NCBI GenBank assembly: GCA_024516035.1
Contig: JAMCCL010000053.1
Coordinates: forward strand, 62,001-126,000
Reading direction: 5' to 3'
Source of the DNA: Bactericera cockerelli
Lineage: Eukaryota > Arthropoda > Insecta > Hemiptera > Triozidae
Length of the DNA: 64,000 nt
Positions 34,601 to 45,135 of the stretch are shown here, one piece after another (position 1 is the stretch's first letter; every line of letters starts with the position of its first letter). The notes under the pieces were generated by a model, which did not search any database, had not been told where the DNA came from, and saw nothing but the letters and a program-made list of their open reading frames with translations. The translations under genes were made by a program, and so were the position numbers.

Positions 34601-34712
34601 TGGTAACAGTGCCCTTTGTTTGTGAACACAACAGAGCCCTATACTCTAGACAGGAAGAAGAGAGGGATTGTAAATGTAGCATACTAAATTTAAAACTTAC
34701 CACTATAGGGGT

Positions 34713-34823
34713 TACATGAAATTCTGCTTATCTTATATTATAAAATGATTTATTTGTGTGTGTATGTTACATGAAATTCTGCTTATTCTATATTATAAAA
34801 TGATTTATTTGTGTGTGTATGTT
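34713..34823. repeat. Two-copy tandem repeat, about 55-bp unit
   Basis: gttacatgaaattctgctta and tgatttatttgtgtgtgtat occur twice in succession. Confidence 0.88.
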
Positions 34824-35186
34824 GGTCCATCTATGCCTCAATAAACTCACACTTGCCGCAACACATTTAGTACACAATAAAATGAATTAATTACTTAGCA
34901 TTCTACACTACTTGACCCTCCAAAAAACATGTAATTCCTATTTTGTAAATTTTATTACCTAGATTGAAAAAAATCTATGCATAGGTTAGGATTAGGATTG
35001 AAACTTATTGATTCCTACTCTAGTTCTGAGGTGTTGAGATTAACAATAGTGCATGAACTAATACCTGCTCTTTTTTGACAGGTCTTTGCATTAATGAATA
35101 ATATAAGTCCCAGATTCATCATCTGTAGGTATTGTCCTACACACTACACAGCATAATTATGGTCAGTAATGAACAAGTGTTCAATC

Positions 35187-35271
35187 ATTTTAGTATACCA
35201 GAACAATGTTGCCCAAGTGTTGGGATTTTGTTTCCAAACTTGCCCCTGTCTTTCCTGCAAGAAGTGATCAG
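35187..35271 (+). CDS. PGS1: Possible upstream exon of PGS1
   Basis: Ends gaagtgatcAG with a gtaagc donor. The last two bases complete the Arg codon opening the next exon (R|YVSYLKPNEFY), so phase fits. The upstream boundary and the match to the family N-terminus are unclear. The N-terminal exon with the mitochondrial targeting peptide was not found. Confidence 0.35.
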
Positions 35272-35593
35272 GTAAGCTCAAACATATTTCAAATAACTCA
35301 TAGTGGTTTCCTGACAAGCATAACAATACAATAGGTATTAAATGCTACTGAGAGCAACAAAATTTTCCCTTACAAATACCTATTCTATTCTTGGAAAAAA
35401 TAGACTTTCCATTCTTGAAAAGTCTTATTTTTGTGAACTGTTTTAGGTCCAACCATGATCGAAAATTTACAACCTTATTTTGAAAGTTTTAGCTATGTAA
35501 AATGTATTTTTAGAGAAAAAAATTGTGTGAAAAAAAAAATAAAAATAAACCTTAAAAAAAACATAATATTAATTTTTCTTGGTTTCTTCCTAG

Positions 35594-35791
35594 ATACGTC
35601 TCTTATCTCAAACCTAATGAATTCTACTCAGAGCTTATTCATCGCATACAGAATGCGAAGTCCCGCATTATTCTCACATCTCTCTACATGGGCACAGGAG
35701 CTCTTGAACAAAAAACTAGTACATACTTTGAAAAGCACACTCTCTGATAATCAGGGAGTGAATGTGAGAATTTTACTGGATGCAAATAGAG
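35594..35791 (+). CDS. PGS1: PGS1 exon, ILTSLYMGTGALEQ
   Basis: Encodes YVSYLKPNEFYSELIHRIQN, then SRIILTSLYMGTGALEQKLV and VNVRILLDANRG. The run at 35710 has six A where the frame needs five. Donor gtaagt. Confidence 0.88.
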
Positions 35792-36357
35792 GTAAGTCTT
35801 AAAATTAAATTAATCTATTCCAAATAACAAATTATTCTTATCTTCAAGACAAGAGAGCAAAAAATTAAGAAAAGAAAAAATCACAAGTGGGGCCTGCATT
35901 AAAATCATAATAATAAAATTGTAATTTAATACCACTGATAGATAGTGATTTTTGATTAAATTTATTAAGTGTGCTAAATAAAAAGCAGTTTACAAAAAAG
36001 CAATGGGAAACCCCAAGTAGGTTTTGGAGAAACAAAAAGCAAGACATTCTACAAAAGTATGCATACTTATGTTATATCTAATAATTTTAACTGTAATGTT
36101 TTTTTTTTTTTTTTTTTTCTATCACAGGTACAAGAGGCACAGTTAACTCAAGAACTCTGCTATCTCCCATTGTGAAACAATTCTCTCAGAAGTGCAATGT
36201 CTCATTTTACCATACACCTGATCTAAGGTGGCCTCTCAATCAACTCTTGCCAAACCGATACAATGAGCTAATAGGGCTCCAGCACATGAAGTTCTACTTG
36301 ATAGATGATTGTGTCATCATCACAGGGTAAGATTGTGTTAATCTTTGGGTTACGCTG

Positions 36358-36398
<41 letters not shown>

Positions 36399-39300
36399 CA
36401 AGGTGTTGCATTAGAGAATACCAAAGGAACTAACACCACCATTGATCAGGCTTTGTTTATCAAACGTAAAATTATAATTATGTTCACTTTATAGAAGAAA
36501 AAAATATATATTATGTAGTATTATGCCAACAATTTATCCACCAGCTAAACACATCTTTTTGATTTGTAGATCAAAATATCTCTTCCACCAATTTTTACCT
36601 GAAAATATTGGTCATGTTTGAAGGCAAAGCGCTCTAGAGTTTACACCACTTGATGGCAAATGACTTGCCATCTTACACTACTATCAGTTCAAACTTTTAA
36701 CTATTATTATTATTGACTAACTAATATCAACTATTATTATTATTATTGACTCCGTGGCGTAATGGTTGTGACTACTGCCCGTAGTCCAGAGTTCCCGAGT
36801 TCAACTCCCGGCTGGGGCAGACTTTTCGAAGAAAATTCTGTTCCATCCAAACACGTGAGGCTGGCATTTCCGTCCCTACCCAGGCTGGGTGAGGTTAATG
36901 TGGGTAGCTGGTACGATTCTCAGCGAATGGAGGGTAAAACCCCCGTCCTAATCCAGGACGTTAAATCAAATAGAATCGTTGCCGTTAGGAAGGGCATCCA
37001 GCCTTAAAAAATGTGCCAAAACCAATCAACCTCAACCATGAGGTTGAACAAACGTGACCCTGCTTGAGCGGGATAAGAAGAGAAAAAGAAGAAGATTATT
37101 ATTGGACTCCCTAATATCAACTTTATTATTATTGACTAAACTATATCAAATTTAGTTTAAACTAACATGCATTTTGTAAACTGTTTTCTAGAGCTAATTG
37201 AGCAGTGATTACTTCACAAATCGTCAGGATCGCTATTTGTGATCGAGAACCATCGGGCTCTGTCGGATTTCTTCGACGTTTCTCCCCCGAGTCCTGTGCA
37301 AGATCTCGTTCCAGTTGAGCAGGATGGGTTCACACTGCATGAAGAGTTCCCGCATGTCCTGTAGCCAGGGGAGGACAGTATGTGAAGGAGTCCAGACGTC
37401 TAGTGATGGACATGTATGAGTCATAAGGGGGAGACATTCCTACCTGACTCAACAGGTAAACAATAGATTATAAGAATAGATTTTAGTTCAAAGTATACAA
37501 TAGGCAAGGTTATTGATGTCATGGGAAATTATCTGGATCAAAGAATGTGTTACTTTTTCTTTATATTATTTTATATTACAAAATTATGACATTCTGGTCT
37601 GCAAATTTATATAAAACCAAACTTGAATCACAAAGTTTGGATTATTGAACTATGTGAAACCACACGGAAGAAAAATGAAGGTCCACAATTTTTCATTTCG
37701 AGAAAATTAATATTTAAAGTGCAAAGCTCTGTCGCAGTTTAATTAATTAAGTTTTACTAGATCTTTTTAAAGATAAAAAAGGCTGTACATATGGAAATAG
37801 TATAATAGTAGGGTGCATCATTCTTCGTGTATGGGTATTTTTTGGATTAAGATATCTCAGTACCCTCATTTTTTTGCAATTTTTGAATACTACAATCAAA
37901 CCTACAGTACCCTAATATCCAAAACCCCAAAACTCATTTTTTAATTTTTTGTACCCTCATCGTTTTTCCCGTGTGGTTTTCATTTTACATTGTGCTTGCT
38001 AATTAACCATCTCTAGGAAAAGTTCGTTTTCAGATAAAACAAATATTATTGTAGTTCTATTGATTAATGGGACTTTTGTCAATTATATAGTTATCTGTAG
38101 ATAACCCTTCACTGTCTGCCTTCCATCGTTCACAGAGGCCACCAATTGTGATTTTCTTTTTTTATTCATATTGTTTTATTAATAAATTTAAATACCCGCA
38201 TACTGCATAATAGGGTGACCAGATTTTTTGAAGCCAAAGGGGACGCGGCCCGTTTTGGTTACGGAGGGGGGGGGGATATAGAGTAGCTGTAGAGGCATTG
38301 TCTATAGCTATAGCGACCCAGTCACTCAGTGTCAGCATGTAGGTAAAAATGGGATTAATGAGATTTGAAATTTTTAAAGAAAAAATAAGAAGAAAAAAAA
38401 CCATTTTTTTTTTGTTAGTTTTTTTCATAAGTTCAAAAAGTACGCTTTTTGGCGGCGCTCCTGGCGGTGCACTGGTACCTACCACAAAAATTAATAGACG
38501 AAATTGGCTCTGTGTGTCTGGACCTACATTGAAAAAAAAAGAAAAAATATCCTTTCGAAGTATGCTCGATCTTCGTTAGGTAATTATAAAATATTTCTTT
38601 ATAATAAGGTAAGGAAAGTACATTTTAATGATTTTGGTCAAAAGCGGGAATTTTAGCGTCCCGAAGAGATCGCTCGGGACAGGCGGGACGAAACGGCTTC
38701 AAAGCGGGACCGTCCGCCGAAGCGGGACGTATGGTCACCCTATGCATACATATAATTGGGTTTCCAAGTTAAACTAAGTAGTTGTTTCTCTTTCTTCGCC
38801 AGATCACCCCTCTCCCCCCGAACGTGGATATCGCCCCTCATCGAACTGCTCCCTGGGGATACAACGTGACTCACACGTGACCAAACTCGTGCTCAGTCAC
38901 GCGCGTGACGGCTCGTGCGTGACGCTGGCTACGGGTACTTCATCTGACACGGGACTACGTGACCGCACTGCTGGCGAAACCCATGGTGAACTATCTGTGC
39001 TCATGGTCATCCCCGGTACGTGTGTTGTTGTTGTTGTAGACAGCTTGGCTACAGCTGAGGGACTGATGGTCTCCAGTTGTAGCCAGCTTGGCTACAGCTG
39101 AGGAAATGATGGTCTCAGTTGTAGCCAGCTTGGCGACAGCTGAGGGACTGATGGTCTCCAGCCAACTTAAATGAAAAAGTTGGATTGTCCTGAACACATA
39201 TTTCTGCGATCAACCATCGTGAGAACTTGGGCTTTTTCTTCTTAAGCCATTAAACCCTTGGGAAACTGCAAGCTAGCTGGCTTGCTAGGACTCTATAATA

Positions 39301-40054
39301 TAATAAAAACCGGTCATTGAAAAAAATAAATCGGACTTACGATGAGTTCTCTCTATCTTTCTCATTGAAAGACAATATCATCAATACTGAAATTCCAAAG
39401 ATTCTTTACGAAAACTCCCATTGATTTAAATAAGCAGTCGAAGGGCAATTGCTTTGTAGTCTTTAAAGTGTAAACATGAAATTGAGGAATAGAATTGTGG
39501 TCTTTATGTGGGGACTAAAATAAGGTACACCATCATCATAGGTGGGTCGTCGTGAACGATGGTATCCAGACAGTGGAGGAATGATTCATCACTCCTACCA
39601 CTGTCTTTACAAGGAGACTAATAATTGGCAAGGGCCCCAGAACCAGCGATGCTGGTCTATGTTTTTTGTCCTAGCCAGATGTGGTCTACTCCCTGCTTAT
39701 GTCCCCTGTTTGTCCACCAACAGTTCCTTGTTCTCAAAAATAATGTTTCCACTGCAATGACCAAATTTCGTTTGAATGTCTGAATTTTTTGCTTCCAAGC
39801 GATGATTAAGATTATGAGAGAGACTTGGGGAGAATATGACTTTCTTTAACATAAAGAGAAAATAAAAAAAAGGTGAAAGAATAGAATCGAATAAAAAAGA
39901 ATAGAATATACCTTTTTTTATATGCCAAAAGTAAAATGAAAAGCCCCTTTTTATCAGCAGAAAGAAAAGAAGTTTGAAAAAAAAATTATTATTAGGACAC
40001 AATATTTCAAAGTTTTATTTTTTTTACATCCGACATACTGAAAGATTTCAAAAA

Positions 40055-40096
<42 letters not shown>

Positions 40097-40341
40097 CAAC
40101 GACACCGCCCCAAGTGTTTGTTTTTGAAAAACCTTTCCGGCCTGGGTTCCTGGGTGCCAAAGGTGTCGCGGGCGGCTTTTCCTTCGCCTCCAGGCGCTGG
40201 CGGCGCGGTTCCTGTCCGGGTTTTTCCAATCTGAAGGTCGCCATGTTCGGTACTTTAGGGGGCTGGATTACCCGCAAAGGTCTTGGTATCCCGAGTCCCC
40301 GGCGAACAAACCATCCTCATCTCATTGGTCTTCCAATTTCG
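35594..40341 (+). CDS. PGS1: PGS1, CDP-diacylglycerol--glycerol-3-phosphate 3-phosphatidyltransferase (gene span, incomplete)
   Basis: This mitochondrial enzyme makes phosphatidylglycerophosphate from CDP-diacylglycerol and glycerol-3-phosphate, the committed step to cardiolipin. Exons recognised: 35594-35791, 36128-36326, 37192-37455, 38803-39015 and about 40098-40341. Motifs in order: SRIILTSLYMGTGALEQ, GTRGTVNSR, the first HKD motif QHMKFYLIDD, SSDYFTNRQDRY, VTLATGYFNLT-like sequence, GFLGAKGVAGG and a damaged second HKD region near 40265. One exon has an extra A; later ones lack several single bases, with errors more frequent to the right. The N-terminus and the last exon(s) are not identified. 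This is a phospholipase-D superfamily protein and the assignment is secure despite the breaks. Confidence 0.88.
36128..36326 (+). CDS. PGS1: PGS1 exon with first HKD motif
   Basis: Encodes GTRGTVNSRTLLSPIVKQFS, VSFYHTPDLRWPLNQLLPNR and LQHMKFYLIDDCVIITG. H-x-K-x4-D is intact. 199 nt with matching phases and no indel. Preceded by a T-run acceptor tract. Confidence 0.93.
36360..36398. repeat. Poly-T run (about 38)
   Basis: Homopolymer tract in the PGS1 intron. Length unreliable. Confidence 0.9.
36755..37095 (+). mobile_element. tRNA-derived SINE (family 3)
   Basis: Head ggcgtaatggttgtgactac with B box gagttcaactccc. Body has cccaggctgggtgaggttaa and ttctcagcgaatggaggg. It ends in a GAA/ATT-rich tail and is flanked by TTATTATT/ctaatatcaact copies that look like a target duplication. 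A partial copy lies at 43650-43780. Confidence 0.8.
37192..37455 (+). CDS. PGS1: PGS1 exon, SSDYFTNRQDRY
   Basis: Acceptor ttttctag. GAN joins from the previous exon, then SSDYFTNRQDRY and IENHRALSDFFD. Two single-base gaps (gctaattgagc, tatttgtgatc) break the frame, and a further shift leads to an SFQL stretch that matches the family. Confidence 0.82.
37456..38212. other. PGS1 intron, no features
   Basis: AT-rich. A coding segment homologous to the middle of PGS1 (the Lys/Asn-rich region before TWIYPL in other animals) is expected here but I could not find it. Confidence 0.45.
38213..38745. mobile_element. Nonautonomous DNA transposon, 'tagggtgacca' ends
   Basis: Left end tagggtgaccagat, right end tatggtcaccctat inverted. 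Subterminal ggcttcaaagcgggac-type sequence is also inverted between the sides. About 530 bp, no transposase. Confidence 0.72.
38803..39015 (+). CDS. PGS1: PGS1 exon, TWISPLIELLPG...VTLATG
   Basis: Acceptor cttcgccag. Encodes TWISPLIELLPG, then in a shifted frame VTKLVLSHARDGSCVTLATG and, shifted again, a TRDYVTALLAKP segment. Donor gtacgt. At least two missing bases. Confidence 0.78.
39028..39290 (+). repeat. 'agccagcttggctacagctg' family with internal tandem copies
   Basis: Three consecutive copies of a unit of about 45 bp (gtagccagcttggctacagc, tgatggtctcca), then the family's common tail (gaaactgcaagctagctggc). Confidence 0.8.
39530..39720 (+). repeat. 'gaacgatgg...cactgtctttacaagg' family, copy 3
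   Basis: Direct match to 2044-2240. Confidence 0.75.
40060..40092. repeat. Poly-T run
   Basis: Homopolymer just upstream of a PGS1 exon; it may serve as polypyrimidine tract. Confidence 0.85.
40098..40341 (+). CDS. PGS1: PGS1 exon with GFLGAKGVAGG and second HKD region
   Basis: GFLGAKGVAGG matches the family's FFGAKGVAG. Further on, tggattacccgcaaaggtct can be read as a base-depleted WTxHAKGL, the second HKD region, and the exon ends with a NFG codon pattern before gtacgt. Several bases are missing. The left boundary is a guess. Confidence 0.68.
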
Positions 40342-40354
40342 GTACGTCATTTTA

Positions 40355-40535
40355 CCGCCGTGCCTGGTAGTCAAGTGGTTAACGCGTAGTTTGGTAATCC
40401 AGGTAGGTAGGGATCCGTTGTTTCGAATCCCATCGTGCATGAATTTTTATCAATAATTTGGGTTTGTGACCACATAATATTATATGTGGTCCAGACCACC
40501 GACACATATAATAAGACTCTAAGGATTATGTGCCG
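40355..40535 (+). mobile_element. tRNA-derived SINE (family 4)
   Basis: Head gtagtcaagtggttaacgcg with B box gtttcgaatccc, followed by ttgtgaccacataatattat. The tail phrase is shared with 3905-3960. It starts immediately after the PGS1 donor. Confidence 0.65.
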
Positions 40536-40675
40536 AAAATTTTTAGATTGATTCGCAGGTGCTTACCTACTTGAGTGTTTTATTATTGTTTTTTTTTTTT
40601 TTTTTAAAGATTATCTACAAAAAAAAATTAAGGAAAAAAATTGTTCCCCTCCGTTGTGTATGGTTAAAAAATGCT

Positions 40676-40676
<1 letters not shown>

Positions 40677-40722
<46 letters not shown>

Positions 40723-40735
40723 CTTTTCTTTTTTT
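40677..40735. repeat. Poly-T run (about 55)
   Basis: Long homopolymer. Sequence quality falls clearly beyond this point. Confidence 0.9.
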
Positions 40736-41315
40736 TTAATTTCTTTTAACAGTATTTTTACAAGGTTTGTTTGTTCATTGACAATTTTCATGAGGCAGAA
40801 CTATGAATTCATTAGATTTTATCCATCAATTGACTAAATATGCTCCTGAACTGGTCTGTATTATGTTCAATAACAAGTCGGGCCAAATTTTTTTAAAACA
40901 AATGAATTTTTTTTAGCTCTGAAGTAATAAATTGCGCTGGGGGTTTTTATTCTGGCCAACTTAGGTGGGTGAGGTTCATTGGGAGTGGAATTCTGTTGGT
41001 CTCGAGAAAAAGAAAGTGAACTTGGAATTCTGTCTGAGGTTCTGACTTAGTTGTGAATTTTTTAAACTCCCGGCTTTTTATTATCATACATTATTAATCA
41101 GAAGTCAGCAGTATTTTTTTTAATTTACTGATGTCACACAAATTAACATAAGAATAGGTTATTCTGAATGACCTTTTATTGCAAACTTTTTTTAGTCAAG
41201 TCCCATAAAAATAGAAAATTGGGGTACTTTCTATAAGGTAATGAGATATTAGGGTAAATTTTTTTCTTCCCTTTAAAAAGAAAGGAAAATGGCGTTTTAC
41301 TGTGTAATTTTGAGA

Positions 41316-42840
41316 AGATACGTAGAATTTTGGATGAGCAGATCTTTGTAGAATTTTTGAGTCAGGAATTTGTAGATTTTGAGCGAGCAGGATACTTTGT
41401 AGATTTGAAGTGAGCAGATACTTTGTAGAATTTTGAGTAGCAGATCTTTGTAGAAATTTTGAATGAGCAGATACTTTGTAGATTTGGGTGGCGATACTTT
41501 GTAGAATTTTGAGCGAGAGGATACTTTGTGAATTTTGGCGAGCAGGATATTTGTAGAATTTTGAATGAGCAGATACTTTGTTGAATTTTGGGAGCAGGAT
41601 ATTTGTAGAATTTTGGCGAGAGGATACTTTGTAGAATTTTGAATGAGCAGATATTTGTTGAATTTTGAGGGAGCAGATTCTTTTTGTTGATTTTGAATGA
41701 GCGATATTTTTAGAATTTTGATGAGAGATCTTTTTTTAGAATTTTGGATGAGCAGATACTTGTAGAATTTTGAATGAGATTACTTTGTAGAATTTTGGTG
41801 AGCAGATCTTTGTTGATTTTGGCGGAGCAGGATACTTTGTAGAATTTTGATGAGAAGATTACTTTGTAGAATTTTGGTGAGCGATTTTGTAGGAAATTTT
41901 TGGGGAGCAGTACTTTGTAGAATTTTGGGGTAGCAGATATTTTTGTAGAATTTGAGTGAAAGATAGATACTTTGTAGAATTTTTTGAATGAGCAGATTCT
42001 TTGTAGAATTTTGAGCGAGCAGATACTTTGTGAATTTTGAATGGCAGTTTTTTGTAAATTTTGGATGAGGAACTTTGTAGAATTTTGAGCGAGAGGAACT
42101 TTGTGAATTTTGAATGGCAGTACTTTGTAGAATTTTGAGGAGCAGATACTTTGTAGAAATTTTGGAGAGAGTACTTTTTAGAATTTGAGGGAGAGTATTT
42201 GTGAATTTTTTGAGTGAGAGATACTTTTTGTAGAATTTTGTTTTAAACAGAATTTGTAGAATTTTGAATGAGAGTCTTGTAGAATTTTGACGAGCAGATA
42301 TTTGTAAATTTGAATGAGCAGAACTTTGTAGAATTTTGAGCGAGCGGATATTTGTAGAATTTTGAATGAGAGGATACTTTGTAGAATTTTGGATGAGAGA
42401 TCTTTGTAGAATTTTGAGGGAGATAATTTGTAGAATTTTGGAAGAGAAGTACTTTGTAGAATTTTGGAGAGCAGATACTTTGTGAATTTTGAGGAGAGGA
42501 TATTTGTAGAATTTTGAGCGGGAGGATATTTGTAGAATTTGAATGAGCAGATACTTTGAGAATTTTTGGGAGCGTATTTGTAGAATTTTGAGCAAAGTAA
42601 TACTTTGTGTTTTGAATGAGCAGTTTTTGTAGAATTTTGAATGAGCAGTATTTTGAATTTTGAGCGAGCAGATATTTGTAATTTTGAATGAGCAGATACT
42701 TTGTAGTTTTGGTGAGAGATATTTGTAGAATTTTGGCGAGCGGATATTTTAGAATTTTTTGATGAGCAGATACTTTGTAGAATTTTGGGGTGAGAGATAC
42801 TTTTTGTTGAATTTTGGGGCAGATATTTGAGAATTTTAAA
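41316..42840. repeat. Degenerate 27-bp minisatellite, roughly 55 copies
   Basis: Unit ttttgaatgagcagatactt + tgtagaa, alternating gaatgag and gagcgag. Many copies have one-base indels, as expected from unpolished reads. The 271-residue minus frame across it is repeat read-through. Confidence 0.93.
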
Positions 42841-42947
42841 AGAAGATGTAGATTTGTTATTTGATTTGGTTATTCTTTAATTTTTATGGATCTGAAAATG
42901 TGTTAAAAAAAAATTGATTATTTTAAAAGCATAAATGTATTTTTTTT

Positions 42948-43035
42948 TCTCTCTCTCTCCTTCTCTCTCTCTCTCCTCTCTTTCTTTCTCCTCTTTCTCT
43001 CTTTCTCTCTTCTCTTCTTCATTTTTCTTTTTTTC
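42948..43035. repeat. CT microsatellite
   Basis: (CT)n with TTC interruptions. Confidence 0.9.
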
Positions 43036-44639
43036 TCACTACTCTTTTTTTTTTTGCCTCCCTTTCCCTGTATATTGTTATTGAAATATTTTAAAATTTA
43101 AAAATGTAAGAACTATTTAATTTCTTTGCAATGTTGCAAAAAACTGGCATGAATAAAACTTGTTTTTTTTTGGGATTTAAACTATAAATTATTGAAATAT
43201 AAAAATGGTTTTTGAAAAATTAGGGGGGTAATCCCATAAGTAGGATTGGGTATGATAAGATAGGGAAAACCGCCTTGAATGCTTGGATATGGATTTGTTA
43301 TTAATTTGGTCCCTAGGTCTTCGTAATTTGAATATGTATTTGAAAATTAATTAAAGAATAATTGGTCTTTCAAAGATTTAAAAAAATATTCGTATCCAAA
43401 TTTTTGTTAAAATGTGTATTGTAAAATAAACTTTAAAATTTTTTTTTAAAAAAAAGGGTATGGCAATTGAAATGAGCCAAGATTTCCTATTTTAAGAATA
43501 AAGGAAAGTCATGAGGTGTGATTTTTTTTTTTGTAAACCCCGAATGCCAGTCCCCCATGTTTGTTAGTTAGGCAATTCATAGGGGTGTACCCGTATACAT
43601 TTTTCTCATGATTGAATAAATTTTATGCGGTGAATTTTATAAAAGGGAAGTCTAGGTTTCAATTCACCCGGTAAAGGTGAAAATCTTTTGTTGTGGGTAT
43701 GTCGCCTCTCAGGCTGGGTGAGGTTATGTGAGTGCTGAGTAGTTTGAGCAGTTCTGGGTACAATATCCACCATAGTAGTTGAAATGGGTTGAGCCGCAAT
43801 GAATAAGTAAAAATAATCAAAGATTTGCAAATTCATGGTGGCGTTGTAATTTCGGTTTTTTTTTTTTTTTTTATGTGGTTTATAAAATTTTAACAGTGAA
43901 TAAGATTTGAATGAAAAGTGTTGAATTTTTTTTGTGTTGAGATTTGAGTTTAGAAAATTGTTTTATGGTAAATAAGAGAATTTTATTAAAAAAATTACTT
44001 AGCCCATATTTTAAAGAAAAAAAAATACGGGTGAAAATGTTATCTGTACTTTACATGTGCTTAGTCACCGTGGCAGGTAAGTTAGGGTAGGATTGCAGCA
44101 CGGTGATGGGTTGATTCCCGGGGGGGCAGGTTTTTTTTGCTTGTACGTGGGTGTTCGGGTCACTCATTCTCGTGGGAAAATGAGTAGTTATTGTTGGGTA
44201 AGGGAAATGGGGGTGGCGGCATTTAAAAGTTAAAAGAAATAAATGTGTAATAGAGTAATTGAAATGTGAAAGGGGGTTTAGTAAGCTGCGCTGCCACAAA
44301 TTTTTTAATATTCGGGAAACTCACAAAACTTCGTTAAAATTAACTCCCCCGTCGAGGGGGGGGGTTTTTACCCCGATTTTTCCCTTTTATTTTCATTGAA
44401 ATTTTTTTTTGTAAATATGAAAAAAAAGGTTTTTATTTCTATTTTAAAAAGTTTTAAAAATCCGAAAAGGGGGATTCGAGTGTCCCCCCCTATCACCGAG
44501 GGGGGGTTTTTGCACACGCGGCTACACAACGGCGGAGGCACTCCTGGATGAGTCCCCCCTTCGGGGGCCCGGCCCCGGCCCCCAGACGGGAGCCCCCCCT
44601 GTGGGTGTACTTTTTGGGCCCCCTTTTTCCCCATATATT

Positions 44640-45135
44640 CTAGAATGGGCGTTCGGAGAGTAGTTGAAGGGGCGCTGTGAGAATCATTTTTGAATGGGGT
44701 TCGCTGAGAATTTTTTGGGGAAATGGGCGTTCGTGAAATCGTTGTGGGTTGTTGGAAATTTTTTTATTTATTTATTTTTTTATTGGGGTCTACGTTTTTT
44801 TGGCCCCTTTTTTTCCGATACTATTTGGGAAGCTCTTCCGATACTACTTTGGGAATGGGCTTTCCCTTGAGAATCGAAAAATGGGTTTTGTTGACGAACA
44901 ATGTTTTATTTTTTTTTTTTTTACCGGTGCTACATTCTAGAATGTATATTCTGAATATTTTCGCTGAAATTTTTTTGAATGGGCGTTCGCGGGAGAGTGT
45001 TGAAGGGGCGTTCGCTGAGATCGTTGAATGGGGTTCGTGGGGAATCAGTTGAATGGGCGTTTCGCGGGGAGAATCAGTTAAAAGGGGCTTTTCCTGAAAT
45101 CATTTTTAAATGGGGTTCGCTAAAAAACCCATTTT
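44640..45135. repeat. Degenerate tandem repeat, 'gaatgggcgttcgctgagaa' unit
   Basis: Around a dozen imperfect copies of about 26 bp, with an AT-rich interruption at 44755-44960. Confidence 0.8.

Noticed and set aside
37192..37300. TGA recoding (selenocysteine or readthrough) in PGS1
   Set aside because: Both TGA codons vanish if one base is missing just before them; the surrounding frame matches the family only after the shift.
41780..42595. 271-residue minus-strand protein
   Set aside because: It is read-through of the 27-bp minisatellite.
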